Origin: Osedax fenrisi
Taxonomy: Eukaryota; Annelida; Polychaeta; Sabellida; Siboglinidae
Assembly: GCA_964019155.1 (NCBI GenBank)
Contig: OZ025242.1
Location: 62,270,156-62,334,155 of the forward strand
Direction of reading: 5' to 3'
Length of the DNA: 64,000 nucleotides
Of this stretch, positions 1 through 10,823 are shown piece by piece. A program made the translations under genes and the position numbers. Below the pieces are notes generated by a model. That model did not search any database and had not been told where the DNA came from. It was given only the letters and a program-made list of their open reading frames with translations. Positions within the stretch are counted from its first letter, which is position 1. Every line of letters starts with the position of its first letter.

Positions 1-105
1 ATACATGTATATGGTACTTTTTTTTGATTGCAATAAAAAAAAAGTACTTATTTTCGGAAAGTTCCCGCTCACTTTCAAATCCTTAAAAAGGGCACCGCTA
101 CTTAC

Positions 106-435
106 CATTGACAATCTATCGCTGGTCTTGTACGGCATTTCACGCCTGTAGTCTGTACCGCTGTCATCGTCGCTGTCATCATCGCTGTCATCCTCGATGT
201 TATCCTCGATGTCATCGTCGCTGTCGGCTGGATCACAGTCGTACTCCGACCTCAGCAGAGAATTCGCCTTGATAACCGCCTCGTAGAAGTTGAACGTGTT
301 CGACTTAATCGGTTGTAATAGAATCGAATCTTTTACGTCGAGTTGCGCGCTACTCTTGCACGGGGACTTGCATGTATTCGCGGAGTCGGGCTCCACTTTA
401 CCTGTGTTACGATATCGTACCAAGTCGTTATTCAT
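106..435 (-). CDS. Coding exon of an unrecognised acidic protein (partial gene)
   Basis: The minus strand is open from 480 down to a clear splice donor (ATG|GTAAGT) at position 106, so the gene continues past the left edge of the window. The reading frame contains NTFNFYEAVIKANSLL followed by a strongly acidic Ser/Asp stretch (repeats of SDDD and IEDD) and then DYRREMPYKTSDRLSM. The codons are GC-balanced, unlike the surrounding AT-rich DNA, which supports real coding sequence. The first Met in frame is at 435 (MNNDLVRY), but the frame runs on to a stop just beyond 480 and a possible acceptor (TTAGACAG) lies between, so this may be an internal exon. The family was not recognised. The FYEA-plus-acidic pattern faintly recalls linker regions of oxysterol-binding-protein relatives, but that is only a guess. 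Confidence 0.55.
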
Positions 436-510
436 ATTTAGTAATCGACATAATAATAACTGTCTAATTCGAGTTCGTAGTTAATAAGTTTCGATACTTA
501 CAAGATCTTT

Positions 511-692
511 CCGGCAAACAGTAATAGCCTAATAATAGCAGCATAACAGCATATTTGATAGCCTCAAATGTTTACATTGTGATATTATGCTGCTATTGTG
601 TTGACATTAAATGCATATTATGATGCTATTAAGTTGTCATGCTATTTTGCTGATGATATGTTGCTATAATGAGGCTATTAATGTTTTCTGGG
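511..692. mobile_element. MITE, TAATAGCC family, short copy
   Basis: The left end (CGGCAAACAGTAATAGCCT) is inverted at the right end (GAGGCTATTAATGTTTTCTG). The interior repeats the words CTATTATG and ATAATAGC. A longer member of the same family lies at 8477-8840. No transposase is present, so it is non-autonomous. It sits directly upstream of the edge exon on the minus strand. Confidence 0.7.
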
Positions 693-1170
693 TTAACGTA
701 AAGAATAACTCGATGATACTCATCAACACGACGTTAGGTACACGTTGACCGGCGTAATGTTATAGGCCATAGTGCAAGACCCAATGCCATGTAGGTAGTG
801 CCCAATGCCATGTAAGTAGTACTATTACTGCCTACTGGCAGAACACATTTTGATTTTTATAACTCTTTTCGTATACTATATATAGTATAATATGGATTAA
901 AAGGAAACTTACCACTATATACGTGTAGGACTACAATTAAATTATTTCGTTTTTATAACTTTTTATATAAAATATAAAACATTGTAAATTGTAATGCTAA
1001 TGTAATCTACCCTCTACTAAGATTTGAATCATTAATTTCCACCTAAGAATATATTTCAGTTGATGCCTGATGTATGAGATATGTAATATTGTATATAATA
1101 TTTATTTACAGATATATGTTTATATCAAAGCTTTAATGGTAGGCATCAAAGGTTTAATACATTATTAATT

Positions 1171-1220
<50 letters not shown>

Positions 1221-2315
1221 ATCATATATATTATATTTAATATATATATTAAAACAAAATGATTTCCATAAATTATATTATATTTCGAAATGAAATATAT
1301 AGATCCATCACATATCCATTTTATATAAATATTATAAACTATTATAGTTATATATATATACTAAATAGTATTTAGTATATACTATATAGCGTGAACACTG
1401 TATATTATATGGTATTCTATTAACCTACGTATTCGTTGAATTTAATGATATGCTTCGAAGAGAAATGTTTCAGCACATCTGACGAAGTGGTAGACCCCAT
1501 AATCCTATACAATGTATAATACATTAATATATTATTTATAAATAAGATATTAGGCAAACATGTTATTGTATTATACAACCTACAATAACATCAAGTATTG
1601 CCATAAATATGCATAGGATAGCCTACTTGTATTTTATAATTATACTATAGTATATATAATAATATTACAGTGTATTGTATTACAAATTATTTATTTACTA
1701 TTTTTTACGACATATATATTACACTATAATAATATATTCATATTCCTATAGTTTATTGTTTTAAAATATTATTAATTACCATTTTTATTAACATGATGTT
1801 ATTTTATGATTTATATATTATATATTATATATATTATATACGAAATATATTTAATAAATATACGAAATAAAATGTAATCATTCTTAGAATGATTCTATGT
1901 ATAATATTATTATACACTTCATATAGTACATATACAACTCATTTTAATGACAAATTATTGTATAGTCTATACTATATAACAATTATTATATAAATGTGTG
2001 TATACTTTATTTAAAAACTAACTTATAAATACGTCGTTGAATGAAAGAAACAAATAACAGCTATCACTGAGAGAAAAACAGAAGAGAATGAAAATAAAAA
2101 TAATAAAACTGTCTACGTATAAATATTTACAATACGTAACGTCCAATCATATTACTCCAACTGCAGTTGGACCAATACATGGTCCAATCATAATTATAGT
2201 CATAATTATCAATGAAATACAATTAACTACAAATAGTAAATTATATTTATATTGTGTATGATTGTTTCTAATATATTGTAATAAACCAATTTAGTTTAAT
2301 TGAATTGTATTCACT

Positions 2316-2409
<94 letters not shown>

Positions 2410-2482
2410 GTTGTATTCTTAATAAAATGATTAAAATATGCTAATTTTTCTACTAAATATATTAAATACATTATTATTTAAA

Positions 2483-2530
<48 letters not shown>
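693..2530. other. AT-rich gene-free stretch with (TA)n tracts
   Basis: No exon-like sequence was found. The stretch is made of AT-rich unique sequence and (TA)n microsatellites, the longest about 90 bp at 2319-2409, with others near 1173-1210 and 2484-2531. A short duplication (CCAATGCCATGTA) is seen near 781-815. Confidence 0.6.
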
Positions 2531-2535
<5 letters not shown>

Positions 2536-2846
2536 ATTGTTATTGTTATTGTTATTGTTATTTTTATTTGGTGGAGTCCTTTCCTTTGGGATATCCAGGA
2601 ACTTAGATGAAGTTTTCACTTATAACCATATATGGCTCTAATGTCTCTTCGAAGCCGCTCTCGTGTTAAGGCATCCATGGTTTTAACGATAGCCGATCAT
2701 TTATTTATACACAATTATATAAGATCACTTCTAAATAATATTTTAAGACCCATTTTATAAAATTAATTAATGGTCCGGACGAGGGTCGAACCCATGTCCT
2801 ACTGCTTGTGTGTCTGACGCCTTAGCCACTGAGCCACACAGGCAGT
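2531..2846 (-). mobile_element. tRNA-derived SINE, full-length copy 1
   Basis: Read on the minus strand, the head resembles a tRNA: an A-box-like TGGCTCAGTGGCTAAGGC, then about 30 bases on a B-box GGTTCGACCC. A body of roughly 200 bp follows, and the element ends in a tail of repeated (TAACAA) units. The same head, body and tail recur at 52142-52438, and a head-less copy lies at 62816-62956. This is the structure of a SINE2-type element mobilised by a partner LINE. The flanks are (TA)n, so no target-site duplication can be read here. Confidence 0.9.
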
Positions 2847-2871
2847 TAATATATATATATATATATATATA

Positions 2872-3102
2872 CAGTCAACTCCCGATAAGTCGGACTCGCA
2901 AGGGACCGGGAAAAGTGTCCGACTTATCCAAGATTCAGAATATCATGCAAATAAGACATGAGATGCGCAGCGTGAGTTAAAGGATTACCGAAATGTGGAA
3001 TTATGTAAACAACATAAAATGTTGTATTCAATAATAGTACTTACTAAAATTGTAATATTCATTATTAATAGTAAATATATCCGACTTACCGAGAGTTGAC
3101 TG
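2872..3102. mobile_element. pogo/Tigger-like MITE
   Basis: The terminal inverted repeats of about 24 bp begin CAGTCAACTCCCGATAAGT and end with the inverse form ACTTACCGAGAGTTGACTG. Both ends are flanked by TA, the target site of the Tc1/mariner/pogo superfamily, and the CAGTCAACT terminus resembles Tigger elements. At 231 bp it is non-coding. It lies directly beside the SINE. Confidence 0.8.
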
Positions 3103-4220
3103 TATATATATAGACCAAAATACGGACTCTATTATCAAGACTTCCTATAACCTCGGGGGTTATAGGGGAAAGTAACCGAATACGGACACTCTCTGTATCT
3201 CAGAAACCATAAATCCTACAATAAAATATTCATAATTATATAAATAGTCTAAAGTATTTTTTATTTTTTAATTATTCAAAAAATTGCTGATATATCAAAT
3301 ATATTTATAGTCTATAGACTGATTTTTTTATTACGTTTTTAAATTTATGAAAAAAAATTAAATTTAAACCTTCTCAAAAATATACAAATGTATCGATATA
3401 TAAAATATAACACTATAATATTAAAAAATAAAGTATTCTAAAAATAATAAATTTAATTTCTATATTTGTTATAAAATATTCATTAAGTTATAAGCATATA
3501 TCTAGAGGTCATATAAGTCCCTAATATATTAGTCCGTATACGGACACTATATATATCTTAATACAGACAGTGTCCGTATTAATCCGACAGTGTCCGTCGG
3601 ACACCCTATAACCAATCAGCGCGATTTGTATGAACTATTCTGATGTTCATAAAAATCGCGTGCGTTATAATATTAATACCACCAATAAAGCTAAATCTAA
3701 AAAAAAATGTATTTAGATACTTAAATTGTATTATTAATTAAAAAATAATAAAAATAAATAAATTATTAAACTAATTAAATTATAATATTAGAATATTAAT
3801 CATAAAATTAATTATACATAATGTAATTGTAATTTGTCTGATTGATTCATCAATAATATATGGTTTATCCAGTGGTATTTAGGGTGTCCGTATTATAAAA
3901 CATGTATGTGGTACCAGGGGCGGATACAAGGGGGCTAGGGGGGCTCTAGCCCCCCCCCCCTCATGATTATAAAATAGATGATGTGGTTAAATCATCAACA
4001 CTTTCAATGTCAATTATAGGTAGGTTTATACATTTTTTTTTTATATATTCATTAATTGTAATATAATTTAAAGATATTGACATTACTTATAATTATAATG
4101 AATTAACAAGTAAAAAACATCAAGAAAGGTATCTTCAGCTAAAAAAAATACCCGCACAACAATCCATCAAAGATCACGTTTTTAAACATCATAAAGAATA
4201 TGGAAATACTCTGTTATAAC

Positions 4221-4253
4221 CATAGAGAACGAAGTGACACTTCGTTCTCTATG
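4221..4253. mobile_element. Micro-hairpin insertion a (33 bp) with 8-bp target duplication
   Basis: The arms CATAGAGAACGAAGTG and CACTTCGTTCTCTATG are perfect inverses around one central base. The hairpin is flanked on both sides by GTTATAAC (4213-4220 and 4254-4261). This is the smallest of six similar units in the window. Confidence 0.75.
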
Positions 4254-4278
4254 GTTATAACCATGTGTATACACACAT

Positions 4279-4318
4279 CATAGATTTAGAGTAACAGCAC
4301 TGGTACTCTAAATCTATG
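4279..4318. mobile_element. Micro-hairpin insertion b (40 bp) with 8-bp target duplication
   Basis: The arms CATAGATTTAGAGTA and TACTCTAAATCTATG are perfect inverses separated by about 10 bases. The exact 8-bp flank ACACACAT occurs at 4271-4278 and 4319-4326. It lies only 25 bp from hairpin a. Confidence 0.75.
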
Positions 4319-4855
4319 ACACACATACTCGTGGTTATCCTACAGTGAATCAGTAAATGGCAGATTGTGTATACTATGTGTTTTAAATTTAATCACAATC
4401 AAGTTGGAAAATGTGTCACTTCGCCCTTGATTAAATTTATTGGTGCGATTGCTGAAATTTAAGAATTTAAGAAAATATTAATCTACTATTTACCACAAGA
4501 ATTCTTTGGAAGAAAATTCTCATTGTATTGCAGTGATAGAAAATAAGAAGCAATCATCTATAATTCAAGTAAACAATTCCATATCTAAGCAAATTGAATG
4601 TAATAGAGCAAAATTATAATAAATATTAGATATAATCATTATTTATAAAAAGACAAAATATTTCATTACGTGGTAATAATTAGTATTCTACTGATCCAAA
4701 TTATAATCTAGGAAATGTCAATGCACTTCTAAAACTATGCATAGTATATATGTATATACATGTATAACCTCTGGAAATGACCTTAAAAGAACACTTTTTA
4801 ATGTGTAATTAAAATGCTAAATACACCTCAAAAACAACACAAAATGAATTTATAT

Positions 4856-6345
4856 TTGAATGTGGTGAATATATTAAAGAAAGAATAATTTATGAAATAA
4901 AAAAATCGAAATATTTTAGTGTACTAGCTGATGAAACCACAGATATACCTAATAATAAACAAACGGATTTAGCAATTAGATATTTTAATGGTAAGTGTAT
5001 CACTGAAGAGTTTACTTCTTTCATAGAATGTGAAAATCTTAGTGCAGAAAGTATAGCTAACTTGATTATGGATACACTAACTAAAGATGAATTAAATCTT
5101 GAAAATGTAAGAGTGCAAGAATGCGATGGAACAGGACATATGTCTGGCAAAGTAAAAGCTTCGTCAACTATAATTGTGAATAAGTAACCTAAAGCTACAT
5201 ATGTACACTGTAGATCACACGTATTAAATCTATCAATACATGCACAATTTCGTTATTTCAAAATATGATTGGGATATTATTAGAAATCTGCATATTTTTT
5301 AAATATTCTGCTAAGAGGCAAAAAGAGGCAAGGTTTACTAGAAGAAAATATTAAACAAATTTGTGCCAGACATGATGCTTTGCGATTATTCATCGAACTG
5401 TATCAAGCTATACTTGTAATAATGTTAGACATATATGAAGATAAAACATGGAATTCAGAAAGTATAACAACAGCTAACGGTCTTTACAATTCTATGAGTA
5501 TTACACAATTTATTATGTAATTAATTCATTACAATTGTATGTAATAATTCACTTACTTCATAAACAATTTAACAACTGCTCTCCATATTAGTTCAATGGA
5601 TGCATATAAGGCAACTCAAGATATTCAAAGTATAATTAAAGGGATACAAGTTTGTAGAGATAATATTGATGAAGTATACTTTTATTGTATACAATTTGAA
5701 TGGAATGAAGAAGCATCACATTTATTATCATATTAAAATCAAGTAATTTATTTACCAAAGTTAAATAAAAGACAGCTACATCGTACAATCAAATATACTT
5801 GATTCATCAGCTGACGAGTATTTAAAAAAAGTAATATCTATTCCATTATTGGATCATTTTATAATGGAGATGAAAGAAAGATTCAATAAACACATATTGT
5901 ATATCTCTTTTGGATCATTATTAATTCCAAAAGTAATGAATGAAAACAAAGATTCGTGGAAAGAAAATATATTGTATAAAGTTTTATGAATAAGTCAAAT
6001 ATGATTTACCAAAGATACATTAAATAAAAACCGAATTAATTTGATGGGAAGTTAAATGGACAGAGACTAACTATTTACCTAATACGATAGCAATTAGCCT
6101 ACTCTTAATAACATTTCAAGTTAAATTAAAATTGAATTCACATTAAAGTATATATATATTAATAATATATAATTTATATATATTATAGGTTTATTTTTCC
6201 TAATATCTATGAAATGCTTTTATTGATGGCTACTATCCCAATTACCTCGTGTGATTGTGAACGTTCATTTATTCGATTAAGAACAATAAATACATATTTA
6301 CGTTCGACTATGAGTGTAGATCGACTAAATGGACATTCTTTATTA
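4856..6345 (+). pseudogene. hAT transposase relic
   Basis: Conceptual translation gives blocks typical of hAT transposases, in order. First comes ECGEYIKERIIYEIKKSKYF leading into SVLADETTD (the catalytic-core ADETTD block). Next are VQECDGTGHMSGK and THVHCRSH-like HCRSHVLNLSIH. Near the end is the dimerisation block SCDCERSFIRLRTINTYLRS followed by MSVDRLNGHSLL. Several in-frame stops and frame changes separate the blocks (for example after TIIVNK near 5187), so no functional enzyme can be made. The style (SVLADETTD, HVLNL) fits the group related to ZMYM1-like and 52-kDa repressor-like proteins of animal genomes. Family assignment is from remembered consensus motifs only. Confidence 0.8.
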
Positions 6346-6739
6346 TATATATATATACATATTATCATATAGATTGATTATGATTATGTTATTTCCAAAT
6401 TTCCAAGAAGAATAAAATTGATTAATTTATTGGATTAATAGTTTTTATTAAATGAAATATAAAATATTATTCTATTTAATTAATATAGTATTTAATTTAT
6501 ATATATACCTACATATTTTTACTTGGCATACCATGGTATCCGTATTCGGACACGGGTACCGAATACGGACACCCCCGTTATCTATGGAATTAAAAGATTA
6601 AATACAATTTTAAAATCACAATAATATCTATAATCCTAATATTAATATATTGAAATTTTTGAATAAAAATAATGAGTCATAAAATGTTAAGACAATTTAT
6701 TGTTAAAGTGTCCGTATTAGGTTACCTTCCCCTATGAGT

Positions 6740-7947
6740 TATTGGTATTATACATTAACTTTCAAATATAATACCATAGTATGAAAGTTGCGTGCGTTAA
6801 GTTCAAATGTCTGGTAATAGAATAAATTCAATAGATTTATCTAAACATAGGGATCGGAATACAGTTCTAAATATTACATAATTAGTATAGGATTTATCAC
6901 TGTATAAGACAGGAAAAAGAAATTATATACTCATATAACATGATATTAATGAAATAATACTTGTATAATTTAAAAAACCAAAATAACCACAAAAACCGTT
7001 AATAACCAAAAAGCCGGTCCAAAAACCGACAATCCTGGTTTATATAATTATAGGTACTAGTGCATTTTTACGGCTTTTTTGTGGGCAACTGACCCCAATA
7101 AGTTACCTATAAGTTACATATATACATAACGTGTTTATTATAATCATATTGAATATATATATAGCATAGGCTAAGGAGCCTATAGGATAAGTAGACTACA
7201 TCGAATGATTATTTTATTGAATGGGATGTAGGTATAAGTTGTATTATATATGTTGGAAATATGATATACATTAAGGGAATTATATTTACAAATGTATTAT
7301 GTGTACAAGATTACCTATTAACTGTTCAAGGTAGGTGTCAAGGTAGGTGTCATGGGTGTGAAGTGAACAACGCAGATTAGATGTCCTAATTCGTTTACCG
7401 TGTAGGACTATTTGAGTGAGATATATTAGATATATTAGATGTATAGAGTATATAGTATATACACTACTATAGTAACGGTGTACGATGTATTAGAGGTGTT
7501 GTATGTATTATGTGTATATGTGTAAGATGTTTATAGGTGGAGATTGGTGTATGTGCATTAGTTTTATTTGCTCACAAATTGTGAGTCACAATGCACCCAT
7601 ATTTACAAAATTGTAAAAAACGGTATTTTCATACCATTCTTACACCTAATTTGGTTTCTTGGGTATTTATATGGAATTTGACAAATAATGACCTAGCTAG
7701 GTCACCATTTTTCCATTATCTGTGAGTAATATATATTATTCACAGACAATGGATAAATGATGTATTTGGTGACTTCGATTTCAAACTTAGTTTGATTCAA
7801 TTGATTCTATTCTTTCACCTAACTACATTATTCTTGGTGATTTCGGTAGGTATACCTACCTTCGGTAGGAATATATATATTCCTACCTTTTAATATTGTA
7901 TCTAAGGTAGTAATTCACCTAATACTTCTACATAGTTTAAAACTATA
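6740..7947. other. Gene-free AT-rich stretch with small hairpins
   Basis: No exon was recognised. Small inverted repeats are present: CCATTATCTGTGAGTAATA with its inverse at about 7711-7755, GGTAGGTATACCTACC at about 7848-7863, and GGTAGGAATATATATATTCC at about 7866-7888. Confidence 0.55.
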
Positions 7948-8027
7948 ATTAGATATATCTATACTTCCAAGACCTCCTATAACCTTTAAAGGTTATAGGA
8001 GGTCTTGGAAGTATAGATATATCTAAT
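7948..8027. repeat. Perfect 80-bp palindrome
   Basis: Forty bases on the left (starting ATTAGATATATCTATACTTC) are exactly repeated in inverse on the right with no spacer; the centre is AACCTTTAAAGGTT. The inner words GACCTCCTATAACC and GGTTATAGGAGGTC recur near 8060, at 8890-8930 and, changed, at about 3137-3167. Confidence 0.9.
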
Positions 8028-8476
8028 AACAATTGTTATAGGAAGGTTATATAAAATGAGGTTATAGGAGGTATTGATACTTCTGATAAATTAAAATCAA
8101 AATAAACATATTAATTTACTAAATCATTAGAGACTGATGCCGCATCAGTGATACAGGATGCGGAAGGTGTGCAAGGTTTAGGTAGCTAAATTGTGGAATT
8201 ATACAGATTAATTTTAAGGTTAAGATTTGTTGTCACACGATAAGTATGACACATGACCCTCTACCAAAATCCCTACATTATCCCCAAAAATACCGAATGT
8301 GTGAAAGTAAATTTAGTTATTTTTTTTCTAAACATGGTTTACGAATAAAGCAAATGATATTAGAGATGATTTACCTATTACTTTAACTTAGGTATCAAAT
8401 AATAAATCATATATGAACTTATATAATACTGTAATGAGAGTATATTGCTATAGCAGTAGCCTAATAAGTTATTCAA

Positions 8477-8840
8477 CCCAGCAAACAGTAATAGCCTCAT
8501 AATAGTAACATAATAGCATAACTAATAGCCTCACATGTTTACATTGTGCTATTATGCTGCTATTATGTTTCCATTAAAAGTCTATTATGCTGCTATTAAT
8601 TGGTAATACTATTATGTTACTATTATTTAACCTAGTAGCATAATATACTTTTAAAATTAATAGCAGCATAATAATAGCATAATAGATTATATGCTACTAT
8701 TATATAATAGCATTACAAATTAATAGCAGCATAATAGACTTTTAATGGCAACTTAATAGCAGCATAATAGCACAATGTAAACATTTGAGGCTATTAGTTA
8801 TGCTATTATGTTGCTATGTTGAGGCTATTACTGTTAAAAG
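8477..8840. mobile_element. MITE, TAATAGCC family, long copy
   Basis: Terminal inverted repeats of about 100 bp begin CCCAGCAAACAGTAATAGCC and close with GAGGCTATTACTGTT. The whole element is close to one large foldback of about 364 bp built from CTATTATGCTGC and its inverse. It is non-coding and is the second member of the family found at 511-692. Confidence 0.85.
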
Positions 8841-8889
8841 TTAATTAGCTTGGAATAATCAATTAGGTTTTTAAAACATACATGTTTTT

Positions 8890-8911
8890 CCTATAACCTC
8901 GAGGTTATAGG
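8890..8911. repeat. 22-bp perfect palindrome
   Basis: CCTATAACCTC followed by its exact inverse GAGGTTATAGG. It shares its arms with the 80-bp palindrome at 7948-8027 and with an imperfect copy near 3144-3167, where the TA-flanked element begins. Confidence 0.7.
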
Positions 8912-9068
8912 AGGTCTTGATATTCCTTGGTATTCCATCAGGTTGATATTTAACACTTCACTACCTTTATTTATATAAAAATATATTTTTGATTAATTAT
9001 AAATGACAAGTTTAAACTTGTCAATTACGAATAATATTACGTAATTACGACTAAGATTATAATATAAA

Positions 9069-9104
<36 letters not shown>

Positions 9105-9248
9105 TTTATATTTCAGAAGCTGTAAATGGGCATTTTCCACCACATAGAGAACAAAGTTAATGAACCATATGGTTCTGGGCACTTCCCATATATGGTCCAC
9201 CCTTTTAGATTATAATCAAGGACATGATTTTCCTTGATATAATCAAGG

Positions 9249-9287
9249 CACAGAGCTAGAGAGAAAGTTTTTCTCTCTAGCTCTGTG
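9249..9287. mobile_element. Micro-hairpin insertion c (39 bp) with 8-bp target duplication
   Basis: The arms CACAGAGCTAGAGAGAAA and TTTCTCTCTAGCTCTGTG are inverses. The exact flank AATCAAGG is at 9241-9248 and 9288-9295. It lies about 90 bp upstream of the proposed start codon of the TGN gene, so it may fall in that gene's promoter or leader. Confidence 0.8.
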
Positions 9288-9376
9288 AATCAAGGACACG
9301 ATGTCCTTGTTATAATCTTAAAATCGTGTGATCAGTGTAATTTAATATACTGCTGTCACTCATACCTGTTGTAAAC

Positions 9377-9473
9377 ATGAATACGTATAATATAAATATG
9401 AAATTTATATTTAATATTGTTATATTAATATGTTTACTATTCTCAAATTCTATACAAGAAGACGATATTCAAG
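9377..9473 (+). CDS. TGN gene exon 1 (signal peptide)
   Basis: Begins at ATG (MNTYNINMKFIF) and ends CAA G|GTGGTT in phase 1, which joins in frame to the exon at 17010 (G+GA gives Gly). The hydrophobic core is IFNIVILICLLF. The donor lacks the usual +5 G, so the exact junction is the weakest part of this model. Confidence 0.65.
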
Positions 9474-10042
9474 GTGGTTACTATTAAATATACTAATTTA
9501 TTTAACAAGAATATATATTTATGATGTGATCATAAGAATTTAATCAATTTTTAGTTTTAATTTTTTAAATTATTTTAAATATTTCATAAATCTAATGATT
9601 ATTTTAATATAATTATGTTATACAAAATATAGAAATGTATCTAATTAATATACCAAACATTAGATTAATATATTTATAACATATATTTTATTAGATTTAA
9701 TTATATATTAAAATATTAAATTTAATATACACTTCAATTACAATTATCATAATTATTATGTATTCAATACAGTATTGTAACAATTATTGTTACAATACAA
9801 TTCGATTGTCAATTATTGAATAAGGATGGTTACCATCATGGTACGGACAGTAGGCAATACTTAAATAACTATAATTAGCAAAGTTCACGTCGCGCTCACT
9901 TAGGGATATAATGCATCTAAAAAAAACAGAAGATTAAAACTAAACCACAAATATCAATCCGCAAATAGTATGTTACTCCGAGTAACTAGTAACTTACTCG
10001 TATTCATATGTTTATATATCATTATGATAATCATATAATATA

Positions 10043-10085
<43 letters not shown>

Positions 10086-10327
10086 TTACGGGTCATAACC
10101 GGATCGTAGGATCGTATATGAGGCGTGCGTCGAAAGAACGCAGCGTGTTTATTCATATCAGTGACAAATTAAAGCTATATCTAATAATAGATATACATAG
10201 ATATATCTAATATTACTATACTTTGATATTATCTATAGATAAAATTAAATACATATATACGCTGTACTGTTATTATTACGTATACGGTTACCGTATTACG
10301 GTATACTTACCATACGTATATAGTATA

Positions 10328-10386
<59 letters not shown>

Positions 10387-10575
10387 ATATAGTATATAAT
10401 ATAGTATATAACATATATAATATATAATATAGTATATAACATATATAATATATAATATAGTATATAAGTTATATAATATAACACATATATATATATATAA
10501 TACACATATATTATATATATACTATATTATATATTATATATGACATATAATATGTTATATACTATATTATATTTA

Positions 10576-10618
<43 letters not shown>

Positions 10619-10783
10619 TATATTATATAACTTATATACTATATTATATATTATATATGTTATATACTATATTATATTTATATATATATATAAATATAAT
10701 ATAATATAAATATAATATAGTATATAACATATATAATATAGTATATAAGTTATACAATATAACACATATATATACATATAAAC

Positions 10784-10823
<40 letters not shown>

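Larger units (their letters stand above)
3915..6360 (+). mobile_element. Degenerate hAT transposon
   Basis: A left end with the form CAGGGGCGGATACAAGG, followed by G- and C-rich runs, is typical of hAT elements related to ZMYM-type transposases. It is followed by a broken transposase (4856-6345). No matching right terminal repeat was found near 6360-6530, so the right boundary is approximate. Two tiny hairpin insertions (4221-4253 and 4279-4318) sit inside it and are therefore younger. Confidence 0.6.
3165..6732. mobile_element. TA-flanked inverted-repeat element with CGGACAC repeats, interrupted by a hAT element
   Basis: The left end (GGGGAAAGTAACCGAATACG) is inverted at the right end (TATTAGGTTACCTTCCCC) over about 26 bp with two differences, and both ends abut TA. 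The word GTGTCCGTATT or its inverse recurs inside the termini near 3530-3600, 3885-3895 and 6540-6575. The middle (from about 3915) is occupied by a different transposon with hAT features, so the original element was probably a non-autonomous MITE of about 1 kb. The TA flank suggests the Tc1/mariner superfamily. Confidence 0.65.

Noticed and set aside
2773..2846. A tRNA gene (minus strand)
   Set aside because: It has A and B boxes, but the same sequence with 200 bp of body and a tail recurs at 52142-52438 with a target duplication, so it is a SINE head.
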